NCBI GenBank assembly: GCA_023362775.1
Contig: JALMGJ010000006.1
Span: 15,388,001 to 15,452,000 of the forward strand
Direction of reading: 5' to 3'
DNA: 64,000 nucleotides
From: Charina bottae
Taxonomy: Eukaryota > Chordata > Lepidosauria > Squamata > Charinaidae
Part shown: piece after piece, positions 1 through 11,285 of the stretch
Position numbering within the stretch: position 1 is the stretch's first letter
Layout: every line of letters begins with the position of its first letter
Notes under the pieces: model-generated
What the model was told of the DNA's origin: nothing
Seen by the model: only the letters and a program-made list of their open reading frames with translations
Databases searched by the model: none
Translations under genes and position numbers: made by a program

Positions 1-261
1 GCAAATTTCTTTTTGGGGGATATGAGAAAACAAGTTTTTTTTTTGCCTTCAGTCTCTGAACAGGTGACTCATCAGTTGTATGTAGGCACAGATCTGTCTA
101 TGGGGTTGAAAGCAATTGAACTCATGGGTCATTGCAATTTAGTTGAGTATATGCAGTGCATTAGCTTTAGGAGCTATCCAGACCCTGATGCTCAGTAGTG
201 AGCAATAGGGTTTTTTGTGTGTGTGTATTTGTGTATATAAAAAAATTCCCTTCTCACCCCT

Positions 262-627
262 ATGTGTGGTCTGTGTCTTCCTCAACCTCGGGTCCTCTAC
301 CAGAGGCCTGGGAGTTTGAGGGTTCTGCGCAGTATCTTGGCTGTTCCTAGCACTGTACTTTTCTGGACAGAGAGCTCTGATGTTGCTCTGTTGGAGCCAC
401 TCTCCCAGCTTAGGAGTCACAGCCCCGAGTGCTTCTACCACTACTGGGACCATTTTGGCCTTCACTTTCCACATCCTCTCTAGTTCCTCCTTCAGGCCCT
501 GGTACTACTCCAGCTTCTCATACTCCTTCTTCCTGATGTTGCTGTCACTTGGCACCGCTACATCCATCACCACCGCTGTTTTCTGGTCCTTGTCTACTAC
601 TTGTCTCTTAGTTGTCTCTCATATGGA
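262..627 (-). pseudogene. R4/Dong-like LINE, C-terminal fragment
   Basis: Read on the minus strand, this stretch encodes the C-terminus of a non-LTR retrotransposon with a restriction-like endonuclease. Around 621-541 the translation gives VVDKDQ followed by VVMDVAVPSD, the D-x-A-V-P element seen in the PD-(D/E)XK nuclease of R4/Dong/R2-type LINEs. It continues with KEYEKLE, an in-frame stop, then YQGLKEELE and a GALGAVTPKLGEWLQQ block near 430-390. A frame change leads to a GTAKILRRTLKLPGLW-like terminus near 350-300. The stop and frameshift show it is dead. The clade is assigned from memory of these conserved blocks. This family differs from the second endonuclease-bearing fragment at 25.8-26.4 kb. 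Confidence 0.7.
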
Positions 628-640
628 CGAGACAAGTGTA

Positions 641-642
641 TA

Positions 643-725
<83 letters not shown>
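641..725. repeat. Compound (GT)n-(GATA)n microsatellite
   Basis: A run of about 17 GT dinucleotides to about 676 is followed directly by about 11-12 GATA tetranucleotides to 725. The array ends exactly where the 3' tail of a minus-strand SINE begins, which suggests it grew from the SINE tail. Confidence 0.95.
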
Positions 726-921
726 GTCTTCAAGTCAGTCTTGACTCCTGGCAACTGCCTGGACAAGTCTCTGCAGTTTTCTTGGCAAATTTTTTGGACG
801 TGTTTGTCATTGCCTCCTTCCTAGGGCTGAGATAGAGTGACTGGCCCAAGGTCACCCAGCTGGCTTCATGGCTAAGGTGGAGGTTTCTAGACTGGAGCCT
901 TAACTACTACCCCAAACTGGC
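726..921 (-). mobile_element. Sauria-like SINE
   Basis: On the minus strand this reads as a tRNA-derived head with the block ctgggtgaccttgggccag, then the aggaaggaggcaatgacaaa segment and a tail of the ttgccaagaaaactgcagag type. The same order occurs in the plus-strand copy at 31757-31985. This is the organisation of squamate Sauria SINEs. The copy is diverged. Confidence 0.75.
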
Positions 922-1424
922 TTCCAATAGATTGTAGGAATTCTGGGATGGTAGTACCAGAACTCCACGCAGCTTCTTATTAGTATATAGCAGAGCAGAA
1001 GTGTTCCCATAAACTTGCACAAGGCTTAATCAGTTCAAAACACAAAATAAACACACTTCACACTTTAATGTAAAGTTACATTAAAAAAGAGTTTACAATT
1101 TTATTGTAACTCACAGTTCCTTAGTAGAAACGGTCCATGTGTGCGAGCAATTGGTTCTGACGTGACCCACGTGCTTCCTTAATGTGGCCCACCTGGATGG
1201 AAGTATGAGAAATGTGGGGCAGCAGCCATAGCTGCCATCCTCCTTGGTAGGAGATCCAAGCAGAAAGAAAAAGAGAAGGGAATGGGAAACAGGAAACCGG
1301 GATTCAGCCCCTCCCACACAAAGCAAGTAAGATTAGGTTACAACAGAGGCTGCCTCCTCCTTCAAGCTTGTGTGAGACGTGCTTGGTTGAAACCCGATCT
1401 CTAACATAGATACAGTATATAGAG
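922..1424. other. Unassigned flank
   Basis: No gene, RNA or repeat that I recognise. Short open frames here have no family resemblance. Confidence 0.5.
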
Positions 1425-1780
1425 CAGAGCTTTCCAAACTGTGTGTCGGGACACGTTAGTGTGTCTGCTGCAGTGTCTGGGTGTGTCACGGCTGCTGCTG
1501 CCTCCAATCCCTTCCAGGATTCCGTGCAGGTCCTAGTGCCTGCCTTGTGCCTTGCTGCCTTCAAACCTGCCCTGCCAGGATTCCGTGCAGGTCCTAGTGC
1601 CTGCCTTGTGCCTGGCTGCCTCCAAACCTGCCCTGCCAGGATTCCACGCAGGTCCTAGTGCCTGCCTTGTGCCCTGCTGTAAGAGTGTGTCACAAAATGA
1701 TGCCCTGCTGTAAGAGTGTGTCGCGAAATGATGCATGTCTAAAAAGTGTGTCACCAAGATGAAAAGTTTGGAAAGCTCTG
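1425..1780 (+). mobile_element. hAT MITE copy A with minisatellite core
   Basis: Non-autonomous element with inverted ends cagagctttccaaac and gtttggaaagctctg, flanked by a perfect 8-bp target duplication atatagag (1417-1424 and 1781-1788). An 8-bp duplication and CAG..CTG ends are diagnostic of hAT transposons. The core holds about three units of a 61-bp repeat (gattccacgcaggtcc...). There is no transposase. Five relatives occur in this window. Confidence 0.9.
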
Positions 1781-2054
1781 ATATAGAGAGAGTATATATA
1801 GCAAGAGGAAAGTATATATAGAGTCTATCTTAAGAACGGTATATACACTCCACTTTCCTTTTTCCTCAGCTCTCAGACCAGTGAAATATGGATATTCCAT
1901 TACATCATGTCCTCAATACAAGGTTTTATTCTTGGGTGGGTGAATTTTTCGGTTTTTACATGGTGTATATTGTGTGTAGTGTTCTTACTTATATTGACTA
2001 TCAGGGGGCAGTGGTGGTCACCACACAGGACATACACTGTAAAACAAAGAAATA

Positions 2055-2125
2055 AATATTACAAAGGGGTGGGGCTTTGATCACATGGTTGTGGATGCCA
2101 TCTTGGCTCTTTTGACCCTCCCTCC
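2055..2125 (-). repeat. Short interspersed repeat shared with 20.70 kb
   Basis: A block with tttgatcacatggttgtgg and gccatcttg recurs as its reverse complement near 20697-20760. It is probably an old MITE fragment. No target duplication was identified. Confidence 0.45.
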
Positions 2126-2262
2126 TGCAATTACCCGATTCCAAAACTAACATATGAAGGGGAATATAATTAACTATTGTATGCTTCTTGCACTCCTCTG
2201 AGTTTGGCAATGCAATGCTCTGATTTAAAAAAAAACACTGTATGAAAATGCATACATTAAGG

Positions 2263-2398
2263 CAGTGTTTCTCAACCTTGGCAACTTTAAGATGTGTGGA
2301 CTTCAACTCCCAGAATTCCCCATCCAGCATATGCTGGCTGGGGAATTCTGGCAGTTGAAGTCCACACATCTTAAAGTTACCAAGGTTGAGAAACACTG
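2263..2398. mobile_element. Palindromic hAT MITE
   Basis: An almost perfect palindrome with ends cagtgtttctcaacc and ggttgagaaacactg, and central arms around gacttcaactcccagaattc. It is flanked by a perfect 8-bp duplication cattaagg (2255-2262 and 2399-2406). There is no coding content. Confidence 0.92.
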
Positions 2399-2650
2399 CA
2401 TTAAGGGAAACTATATACCAATATGGTCACTGAACGTGAAGGCACATTTTGGGAAAAACACTTCCCAGCTATGTGCCTATGAATGGGTGATGATGCATGT
2501 AAAATGTGTGTGAATATTTCTGTGTATAAATATAGTCCTTGTGGAAAAGGGATGAAAACAGCTGTGTTTGAAGCAACATGAATGTTACAGAAAATAGAAC
2601 GCAGATTCATCCACCCTTCTTAAGGAATGGACAGGAGCTCTGTGATTTCC

Positions 2651-2992
2651 ATGGGTGTGGTGGCTCAGCGGGTAAGACACCAGGCTTGTTGATCAGAAGA
2701 TCGCAAGTTCAGAGGTTCGAATCCCTAGCCCCACGTGATGGAGTGAGCTCCCGCACTCACCCCAGCTCTTGCCAACCTAGCAATTCGAAAGCATGCAAAT
2801 GCAAGTAGATTAATAGGTACCACTTCGGTGGGTAGGTAACAGCGTTCCGCGTGCGTCATGCTGGCCACATGACCATGGAAGCGTCTTCGGACAATGCTGG
2901 CTCTTCAACTAACAAACGGAGATGAGCACCGTCCCCTAGAGTCAGACACGTCTGCACAACTGTGTGAGGGGAACCTTTACCTTTACCTACAT
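2651..2992 (+). mobile_element. tRNA-derived SINE (Anolis-SINE2-like), copy 1
   Basis: The 5' part has a tRNA-type promoter: A-box-like gtggctcagcgggtaagac and B-box ggttcgaatccctag. A body with gtaccacttcggtgggtaggt and cgtcttcggacaatgctgg follows, and the tail repeats cctttaccttta. Seven copies share this structure in the window. A clear target duplication was not found for this copy. Confidence 0.88.
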
Positions 2993-3806
2993 ATTTCATT
3001 TCATTTTAATGTTTTTTTTTCCCATTGGAATGATGGGCCAGCACAAGAAACAAAGTGGAATATATCAGCTGCTGAAAGAACAGGGGAACTTAGTTATGTT
3101 TATGAGGACATTGATTTCAGAGCACTTTAAAATAAATAGACTGCTCTTGTAAATGTTCAATTGAATGTTAAAACAGGTCTTTGGACAGTTTTTTTGTTTG
3201 TTCATATTTTTCATTCTTCTGAAGAAACTTGACTGACAGTTGTCAAGTGGATAGACTTTTGAGTTTCAGCATTCAGATGGTTCTTTTCATACTTGGGATC
3301 TCTCAGCTGCCTTAGAAATCCAGAAACATACAGTGTCTTTTCAATCTTCTTCTGACCTTTGTTCACCTGCTGACTTTGCAGAAAGAATGTTCTCCAGCAT
3401 ATCACTTGATGTTGCTGCTTGCTAAAATCTCCATGGACCTTTATGAAAATATAATTCTGACCTACTCAAATAAATGGGACTTCTGTTATTGTGATTCCTG
3501 CTCTAAGCTTACAGGAACAGAACCAAGGACTCTTTTCAACCTTTTTATGGTCTTCCTGAATTTGTAATGACTATCTGTTAGTTTTCATTGATAGCTGGGC
3601 TAACCCTAAACTCTGCACCCAAGAAATGAGATTGGATGGACATTTCTCTTTTAGAATGGGACCTTCTGCTACTTGATTATTTGGTATTCTTTTAAGATTC
3701 TGCATATACTGAGATACTGAGAAATGCATGCTCTGAACCTTATTTCCTAAGGATCCTGAAGGAGTCAGGAGGCAAGGAAGCAGAGGGACACTTTGCAGAA
3801 TAGGAT
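2993..3806. other. Unassigned flank
   Basis: AT-rich sequence with no recognisable gene or repeat. Confidence 0.5.
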
Positions 3807-4115
3807 GTCAGGCCCAGCCCAAGAAAGACAAAGAATCAATCCAGTTCTTTATTTGCTCACACCGTATAGACAGAATCTTGCCAGACTAAAGCTATTCTAC
3901 CTATCCTGAGGGGAAATAACCTGGGAAGGCTCTAGGGCGGGGATATCCTGAACCTCTTAGTCTTCCCATGGTCCAGCTGTGGACTGTGTTTTCTCTTATC
4001 TTGCTCTCCTCCTTGGAATGTGCTCCCTCCTTCCTGAGAACCAGCAGCATTACTGAAATCCACCACATTGGGCCAGGCAAGAAGGAAATGGAAGGGGAGA
4101 AGAAATTTACCCACA
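3807..4115 (-). repeat. Possible diverged solo LTR
   Basis: It begins tgtcaggcccagcc, and on the minus strand contains an aataaag-like signal followed by a short 3' part ending ctgaca. It resembles the LTR family at 22726-22995 but is too diverged to delimit. No target duplication was seen. Confidence 0.35.
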
Positions 4116-4791
4116 TTTAGAAACCTGTGTACTATTTACTATTGGTAGAAAAAGCTGTGGAGAGCTGAGGTGGAACTCATGCATCAATTCCATATAGCTC
4201 AGCACGTTTGTAATTGCTGGTTCTTGGTTAGCAACAGTTTTATTCAGAAAATGTTAATTATTTCAGGATATCATCAGCAATGTTTTTTTTTAAAAAAACA
4301 CACACACAATGAAGAAGATCAATGTTAATGCACTGCATTAAATTAGAACAGCCCTGGATTACTCAAAACATTCTATTTTATACAGTATCTAGCACATTTA
4401 ATTTGTGACAAACTCTTCTGAATAAATTAGCACCCTTGCAGTGGAATTAATTAAATCAGTATTAAAAATACATCGAGTGCTTAGTATTCTATTGTGAGAT
4501 AGAATGGGGGACAGAACCTTTTGCCAAATGTATCTTACCCACAGGAATAAGACTGTCATTAAGAATTAGCAGGAATTTTAAAAAGCACTACTTAATGCAT
4601 TGACAATTTATTGACATTTACTGTAAAACTGTTAAGTGTTTCAGATTGCTTTATTAATGTATTATTTATTATTAAAGAGGTAGTGTCACCTCATCCAAAA
4701 TAACCACTGGAACAGACAGAAAACAAGATGGTCTTTAGACAAACAGCAGCCTGTTTGTTTGGCTTCAATCTCAGCTTGTTTTGTCCTGTCT
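4116..4791. other. Unassigned flank
   Basis: AT-rich, with no recognisable gene. A short a8/(ac)n low-complexity patch lies near 4283-4308. Confidence 0.5.
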
Positions 4792-4936
4792 TGTAATGGG
4801 CTGTGAGAACAACCTTGAGGAAGAAAAGGAAGAGCTACAACCAAGGCAATGGCCAGATAAGAGATATCTCAGCCCACAGCAGGAATGTAATTTGAGTAAG
4901 CATCGCAGACTTGAACCTCCCTAGTTTTCTTTAGAG

Positions 4937-5561
4937 CAGAGGTTTCCAAACTGTATGTCGGGACACGTTAGTGTCTCGGCTGCAGTGTCTGGGTGTGTCG
5001 CGGCTGCTGCTGCCTCCGAGCCCTGCCAGGATTCCACACAGGTCCTAGTGCCTGCCTTGTGCCTTGCTGCCTCCAAACCTACTGTGATTCCACGCAGGTC
5101 CTAGTGCCTGCCTTGTGCCTTGCTGCCTCCAAACCTGCCCTGCCAGGATTCCACGCAGGTCCTAGTGCCTGCCTTGTGCCTTGCTGCCTCCAAACCTACC
5201 CTGCCAGGATTCCACGCAGGTCCTAGTGCCTGCCTTGTGCTTTGCTGCCTCCAAACCTGCCCTGCCAGGATTCCACGCAGGTCCTAGTGCCTGCCTTGTG
5301 CTTTGCTGCCTCCAAACCTGCCCTGCCAGGATTCCACGCAGGTCCTAGTGCCTGCCTTGTGCCTTGCTGCCTCCAAACCTGCCCTGCCAGGATTCCACGC
5401 AGGTCCTAGTGCCTGCCTTGTGCTTTGCTGCCTCCAAACCTACTCTGCCAGGATTCTGCACAGGTCCTAGTGCCTGCCTTGTGCCTTGCTGTAAGAGTGT
5501 GTCGCGAAATGATGCATGTCTAAAAAGTGTGTCACCAACATGAAGAGTTTGGAAAGCTCTA
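4937..5561 (+). mobile_element. hAT MITE copy B, expanded minisatellite core
   Basis: Inverted ends cagaggtttccaaac and gtttggaaagctcta. Flanks are ctttagag (4929-4936) and ctttagat (5562-5569), a 7/8 target duplication. It is the longest of the six relatives because its internal 61-bp repeat is present about eight times. Confidence 0.9.
5030..5490 (+). repeat. 61-bp minisatellite inside hAT MITE
   Basis: About eight head-to-tail units, each starting near gattccacgcaggtcc and containing gtgcctgccttgtgc and tgctgcctccaaacc. Starts fall near 5030, 5086, 5147, 5208, 5269, 5330, 5391 and 5452. The first spacing is shorter (about 55 bp); the rest are 61 bp. Units differ by single substitutions. 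Confidence 0.93.
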
Positions 5562-5694
5562 CTTTAGATAAAAACAGGGAAAGGGGAGGCATATCCAGAG
5601 TTGCAGGATTCTTTTACCATAGCCCTATAATAAAAGTTGTTTTGAATATTCATGACTTTGGTGTTCAAGTCTGGCCTGCCTTGTATGGCTGACA

Positions 5695-5920
5695 CATCTA
5701 GACCATTACAGCTTTCAGACATCCACCCAAGATCTTGACAGCATCTCCACCTTGGCCCAGGGTAGTGATGTACAGCTTGGTATCATCAGTGTACTGGTGA
5801 TGCCTCACCCCAAACTAATGGATGACCTCACCCAACAGCTTCATATAGAGGTTGAATGACAGGGGTGAGAGAATCAGTCTCTGAAGAATCCCACACGTGT
5901 CATACTCAGTTGCAAATTAT
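5695..5920 (-). pseudogene. L2/CR1-type LINE reverse transcriptase fragment
   Basis: On the minus strand the translation gives NLYMKLLGEVI, a stop, then FGVRHHQYTDDTKLYI and TLGQGGDAV. The Y-x-D-D box (YTDD) and the preceding NLYMKPLGEVI-like block match the palm of reverse transcriptases of the L2/CR1 group. It is disrupted by a stop and truncated on both sides. Confidence 0.75.
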
Positions 5921-6678
5921 CTTTCTATAGGGTGCTGCATGTGGAAAGTCCACTTGAAAAACGTTGTGGCTTTCTCTGAAGCATCAAGCAGTCCATGGAA
6001 GCTTATATAAATCAATTTGTGCACTGTTTAATGCAAACAATATGTTTAACCTAGACAGACTGCATGTGCTGTAGAGTTTGTGTTCAAACTAATCCTCTTT
6101 AGAGATTTCTTTGCAAAACAGATGCCATCAGTGAAGCATTAAGATGTGCTTAGCTACCTTTTCTCATTCTCTGAAAATGTCATCAGCGTGTCTAGATGGA
6201 GAGTTGATGATTGTAAAGAGGTCCCTCTTGTAGGACTGCCTTGCCAGCAGCAGAGTCCTCTAAAGACGGGTTGAAATGCAATTTCAATCAGCAGTTCATC
6301 AGGAGGACATCAGGTTGGGAAAGGCTGCTATAGGCCACAGGTCAGAAATATTTTCGGTCAAAGACTGTTTTTCAAAATATTACAAAGTCATGAAATCTCA
6401 AACGATTTAACCTCAATTATTTCACCCTGAGGTCTTGCATGAACTCACTAAAATATCTGCAAGGTTTAGTGATCTCATGAAAATGTGGCCTTTATGGAAA
6501 TTAGTTCAGTGTAAATTTAATTTGGCAGTATCAGAGTACTGTTTGAGGAATGATGGTTATCCTGGTACCATCTGGTTTGGCAAACCCTTCTCTTGGGGCT
6601 GCTACTATGAAACAGCTGCTATTCAGTAACTGATTTTCAAAGCTTACTCTGAGTTGTGGAGGACCAAATGTGGATGTG
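5921..6678. other. Unassigned flank
   Basis: Nothing recognisable. Short open frames only. Confidence 0.5.
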
Positions 6679-6688
6679 TATAAGTTCA

Positions 6689-7022
6689 AGGGGCGTGGTG
6701 GCTCAGCGGGTAAGACGCCAGGCTTGTCGATCGGAAGATCGCAAGTTCGGAGGTTCGAATCCCTAGCCCTGCATGCGGAATGAGCTCCCGCACTAGCTCC
6801 AGCTCTTGCCAACCTAGCAATTCGAAAGCATGCAAATGCAAGTAGATGAATAGGTACCACTTCGGTGGGTAGGTAACAGCGTTCCGCATGCATCATGCCG
6901 GCCACATGACCGCGGAAGCGTCTTCGGACAACGCTGGCTCTTCGGCTAACAAACGGAGATGAGCACCGGCCCCTAGAGTCGGAAACGACTGCACAAATGT
7001 GTGGGGGGAAACTTTACCTTTT
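6689..7022 (+). mobile_element. tRNA-derived SINE, copy 2
   Basis: Same SINE as copy 1, full length, with tRNA-like head, body and ctttacctttt tail. Flanked by the direct repeat tataagttca (6679-6688 and 7023-7032), as expected for LINE-mediated insertion. Confidence 0.93.
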
Positions 7023-7032
7023 TATAAGTTCA

Positions 7033-8448
7033 TAATCAGCATTCTTGACCCAAACAAGTTGGTACTGGGGGCTGAGCCCATTTATTTTCATGGAAGATTC
7101 ACTTTGCATAGAAGAGGAATTTGTGTTCTGCTGTCCCTCCCTTAATAGTGGTGTGACAAGAAACTGTTGGATGGTTTGGAAGCAACTGGATGAACCAAGA
7201 GGGCTTGGTCTCATATAAGATCTCCCAAATGTTTAGCTCCCTCCTCTTATTGTTTTCTGAGGCAGTAGTAGATGAGAGGCAGGCAAGTTTGTGTTATTTT
7301 CATCTATAACTGCCTCAGTCCTGCTATCCTCCAGAACTTCCAGACCATAGCTCCCATCAGAAAATATAGACATTATCATCTGAAGTAATTGGAAGGCATG
7401 AGCTCTAGATATTTCCAGCTCTACACCAGCTCTAGATCAAAAGAAATCATTCTTATTGCTTGCAGGGCAAGAAAAGATATATCAGGATTTAACCTGGAAT
7501 CTTCTGCCTGAGAAACATGTGCTCAGTCGGTAGCCTGAGGTAGTGACTCAGTAGAGCAATAATTTCCATACCGTTATGTTATGACCTGCTGGACTTGGAT
7601 TTTTTTTCCATCTTTCCTATTTTCAAGGAAATAAAGGCTTCTTGCCTTCACACCCTTTGCTCAAAGAACACACTCTTTTTTTTCCTAAAAGGACTTCATC
7701 AAGTCCTGGCCACCATTGTCTGCCAGTATCCAGGCAAGAGAATCAGTAACTATTTTCATCTGTTTTCTTTTTGTTCATTCAGAAAATGTCCAGTCAATAA
7801 TTTAAGTGTTGAGCTATCTGTTTCGATCCCACCTTCATAAAGATATGAATGGACACATCAGAATGAATCCACAGATCCGAGTGTAGTGGAGATATAGACC
7901 AGTTTTCATTAGATCAGTCACTTCACAATGATTAGTCAATTGAAAGCAAACCAGAAAAAGTTAGGTTGGTAATCTTGAATTAATTCATATATCTCTCTGG
8001 GTAGAGGATAAAATCATATGGTTGGAAGCTGTAATTCACCAGGAAGACTGTGGGATCCCCATTGTTTCATTAGAAAATCAGGAATTAGCCATATGTGTAT
8101 ATATCACTTGTTATGCTATCAATCAACAATGTTGGAAATAACATTTGGTAGGATCAATAACTTTAGATTGAGTTTTAATCAGAGGGTGGGTGAAATACAT
8201 CTAGTTTTCCTATTCCTCCTTCCAGGTTGCATTCCCCACCACACAATGAACCACAAACTAAGCAATCTCATTTTAGCCCAGCATGTGTCTGAATCCAGCC
8301 CATATGGTTAATTCATGGTTCAGTGTTATGCTTACCCAGAGAGTAAACCATGGTTAATTTAATAATGAGCAACTGTATGGCATGAGCACAATCAATGTGA
8401 TAGATGAGGAAACTTTACTGAACCTTACAAGAATTTCTCTATCCAAGG
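7033..8448. other. Unassigned flank
   Basis: No recognised gene or repeat. Composition is ordinary for squamate intergenic DNA. Confidence 0.5.
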
Positions 8449-8462
8449 ATGCTATCTGTATA

Positions 8463-8798
8463 AAAAGGTAAAGGTTCCCCCCGCACATTTGTGCAGTCGT
8501 GTCCAACTCTAGGGGCCGGTGCTCATCTCCGTTTGTTAGCCAAAGAGCCAGCGTTGTCCGAAGACGCTTCCACGGTCATGTGGCCGCATGACACGCGTGG
8601 AACGCTGTTACCTACCCACCGAAGTGGTACCTATTCATCTACTTGCATTTGAATGCTTTCGAATTGCTAGGTTGGCAAGAGCTGGAGCTAGTGCGGGAGC
8701 TCACTCCACACGCAGGGCTAGGGATTAGAACCTCCAAACTTGCGATCTTCCAATCGACAAGCCTGGCATCTTACCCGCTGAGCCACCATGCCCCTCCT
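8463..8798 (-). mobile_element. tRNA-derived SINE, copy 3
   Basis: Minus-strand full-length copy of the same SINE. The 14-bp duplication atgctatctgtata flanks it (8449-8462 and 8799-8812). Confidence 0.94.
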
Positions 8799-8812
8799 AT
8801 GCTATCTGTATA

Positions 8813-10470
8813 CCAAGAACTATTGTTCCCATTTGTCATCACAAATGAGAATTATAGAAATACATTTTACAATCTGGTCATTAATGCAAGACTAGATCGG
8901 CATTTCACTGCCTGCATGGTGTCCATCCTTCTTTTAGAATCACAATGTGTTTTGTTGCCTTGAGCAAAAACAAATGAAAATAATGCAATACTGATGGCTT
9001 CCAGAGCAATCTTAGAATAACTTGTTGAGAATAAATGTGGCCTGTAGGTGGTGCAAGCAAGCTAGGTTCTCACATCAATGATATTGCTGAAAGAGCTCAT
9101 CTAACATCATTCTATTTTCACTCTGCACCTTTGCAATTTTTACATTCCATTTGAGTGAATTTGTTGAATGGCACAGTAAATATCAGTGCAGTTACTTTAT
9201 GAATGTATCATCTGCTCACTTTGCTAAGGGGCAGTCTTTTAGAAATGTGGAATGTTGGCTGTTTTCTTTGAAAAATGGACATTAAGACACACTTCTTTTG
9301 ATAGCATCCATTACAGACTCTTGAATGAGAAAGCAATCAAATCAGGCATAGAAATTTCTCTTGTGATGCAAAGCTACAGTATGTAATTGTTCAACTAAAG
9401 ATTTATTCTCTGGCAATTTTGCAACTTCAAAGAAATGGCTGAAGTATTTCTAACCTTGCCAAATCAATGAAAGATGTTTAATCTGTAAGAGTTCCATAAA
9501 TGTTCCTATAAATTAAAATTAAATCTAGATACATTTCTAGAGAGGCAGAGCAGATCTGGACAACTTTATTTGGTGGGTGGGGCTATGCTTTACAGCTATT
9601 TATTTGGCCTATGTGCCAAGTAAAGTGTGGCGACATCACCAAAGAGGAAAAGAAGGGGTGAAGTTGGGGAGTTGAGTTTATTGTTTTACAACTAAAAATA
9701 ACTAAGGCTACCTAAATAAAAATCATGCTGCCCCAAATCACCACTTTGTCTTGTTGAAATACGGTGGCAGCCTTGAGATTTTGACATTTCAGCCATGAAA
9801 TCTTGGAGTTCTCGGAGGACAAACATGAGACTGGAAATGCATGTGGTTCTTAGATTAGGGTAGTATGATGAATTTAGAAAGAGGAATATCTGCTCTATAA
9901 CAAGTTAATTTTTTTATTATCTAGGACATATTGTCTATACCTATATCCTGGTCACTAGGAGGGTCTACTCTAATGGAAAACCCAACACCTGGATACATGT
10001 TCAGGGCAATAGTATGCAATCTTTTTCAAGCCGAGAGCTGCACGTGACCTTTGAATTGTATTCTGGGGATTGCATTTATAAAAATGGATGCCTCAGGACA
10101 AGGAATTGGCAGGGGCTTGATAAAAATGGAATTTAATGAATCAACTTGATGGGATAACAAATGAAAGTGAAATAAATTAAGTTTCTTTCTGACTGAATAT
10201 CAGAAACCACTGGCCTTAGGGACCTGATTTATGCTTCACTTGCTGATGAGCATGACTAGGGATATGCAACACTTCAGATCCAAAGCTGGAAAGGTGCTTT
10301 GGAGCAGGTGTGGACACTCATGCTGCATCATTGGTTGGAGGTTGAACATCCAATGGCACTGATTCTTCAGCATCTCATAACCTATCACCACAAGGGGGCA
10401 GGAGGGTGTAGATAGATTTAAGAGTTAACTCTATCATTCTGCCTGCTCTTTGTCTAAAAGATTGCTAATT
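8813..10470. other. Unassigned flank
   Basis: No recognised gene or repeat. Codon-like structure is absent on both strands. Confidence 0.5.
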
Positions 10471-10478
10471 GTCTAAGA

Positions 10479-10705
10479 CAGAGCTTTCCAAACTTTTCAT
10501 GCTGGTGACACACTTTTTAGACATGCATCATTTCGCAACACACTCTTACAGCAGGGCATCATTTCGTGACACACTCTTACAGCAAGGCACAAGGACCTGC
10601 GCGGAATCCTGGCAGGGCAAGTTTGGAGGCAGCAGCAGCCGCGACACACCCAGACACTGCAGCCGACACACTAATGTGTCCCGACACACAGTTTGGAAAG
10701 CTATG
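10479..10705 (-). mobile_element. hAT MITE copy C
   Basis: Reverse-oriented member of the same family (cagagctttccaaac ... gtttggaaagctatg). Perfect 8-bp duplication gtctaaga (10471-10478 and 10706-10713). Only about one minisatellite unit remains (cctgcgcggaatcctgg). Confidence 0.92.
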
Positions 10706-10966
10706 GTCTAAGAGATTGCTAATTCCACCTTTCTCCCCAGGTATATACACACAGAGAGCACATATTCCTGGATTCTCCTCCTGGTAGGATGTAGTTAGCT
10801 TGTGCTAGACTTTGCCTCTTCCTGTAAAGGTTAGTGAAGGAACGGGCTCAGGAATGCTCACCTGCAGACACAAAATGCTTTAACCTCCAATGCTGCATCT
10901 CTGTAAAGAAGCGACATCTTTTCCTGAGCTTGCATAGTAGCTGTGTGATCCCAGGAATATATGCAC

Positions 10967-11148
10967 CCCATATACTCGTGGATAAGCCCATCTGCAGATA
11001 AGCTAACCCTCGAAATTTTCGTTAAATTTTCATTTTCACAATTGGGTTATCTGCGGGGAGACGGGGGAGCACGTTTCATGGTATTTTAGCTAAAAATTCA
11101 AGGGTTGGCTTATCTGTGGATGGGCTTATCCATGAGTATATATGGGAA
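10967..11148. mobile_element. TIR MITE, cccatatactcg type
   Basis: The ends are inverted repeats: cccatatactcgtggataag on the left and cttatccatgagtatatatg on the right, with a second inner pair (ctgcagataagc / gcttatctgtgg). There is no coding capacity. The superfamily is not resolved. Confidence 0.75.
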
Positions 11149-11159
11149 TTTTTTAAAAA

Positions 11160-11285
11160 TCCTTTCAATTGTGTCCGATGCTCGGAGACTGCCTGGATAA
11201 GTCCCTGCAGTTTTCTTGGCAAGATTTCAGAAGTGATTTGCCGTTGCCTCCTTCCTAGGGCTGAGAGAGAGAGACTGGCCCATAA
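11160..11285 (-). mobile_element. Sauria-like SINE, 3' fragment
   Basis: Contains cctgcagttttcttggcaag, ttgcctccttcctagggctg and gagagactggcccat in the order of the minus-strand SINE at 726-921. The tRNA head is missing. Confidence 0.65.

Larger units (their letters stand above)
4792..5694 (+). mobile_element. Solo LTR interrupted by a hAT MITE
   Basis: The left part (4792-4936) starts tgtaatgggctgtgagaac and includes agagatatctcagcccaca. The right part (5562-5694) contains a polyadenylation-like aataaaag and ends ggctgaca. Joined, they match the LTR family also seen at 22726-22995 (minus) and 33500-33773 (plus), which has TGT..ACA ends. The gap is exactly the hAT MITE at 4937-5561, so the MITE landed in the LTR. 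Superfamily is not determined, and flanking duplications (tgtct/catct) are only partial. Confidence 0.65.

Noticed and set aside
4993..5490. CRISPR-like array of regular repeats
   Set aside because: The 61-bp units are contiguous with no unique spacers, and they sit inside a hAT MITE of a vertebrate genome.
6689..7022. tRNA gene at the SINE head
   Set aside because: The A- and B-box-like segments belong to a SINE with body, tail and target duplication. The cloverleaf is not preserved as a functional tRNA.
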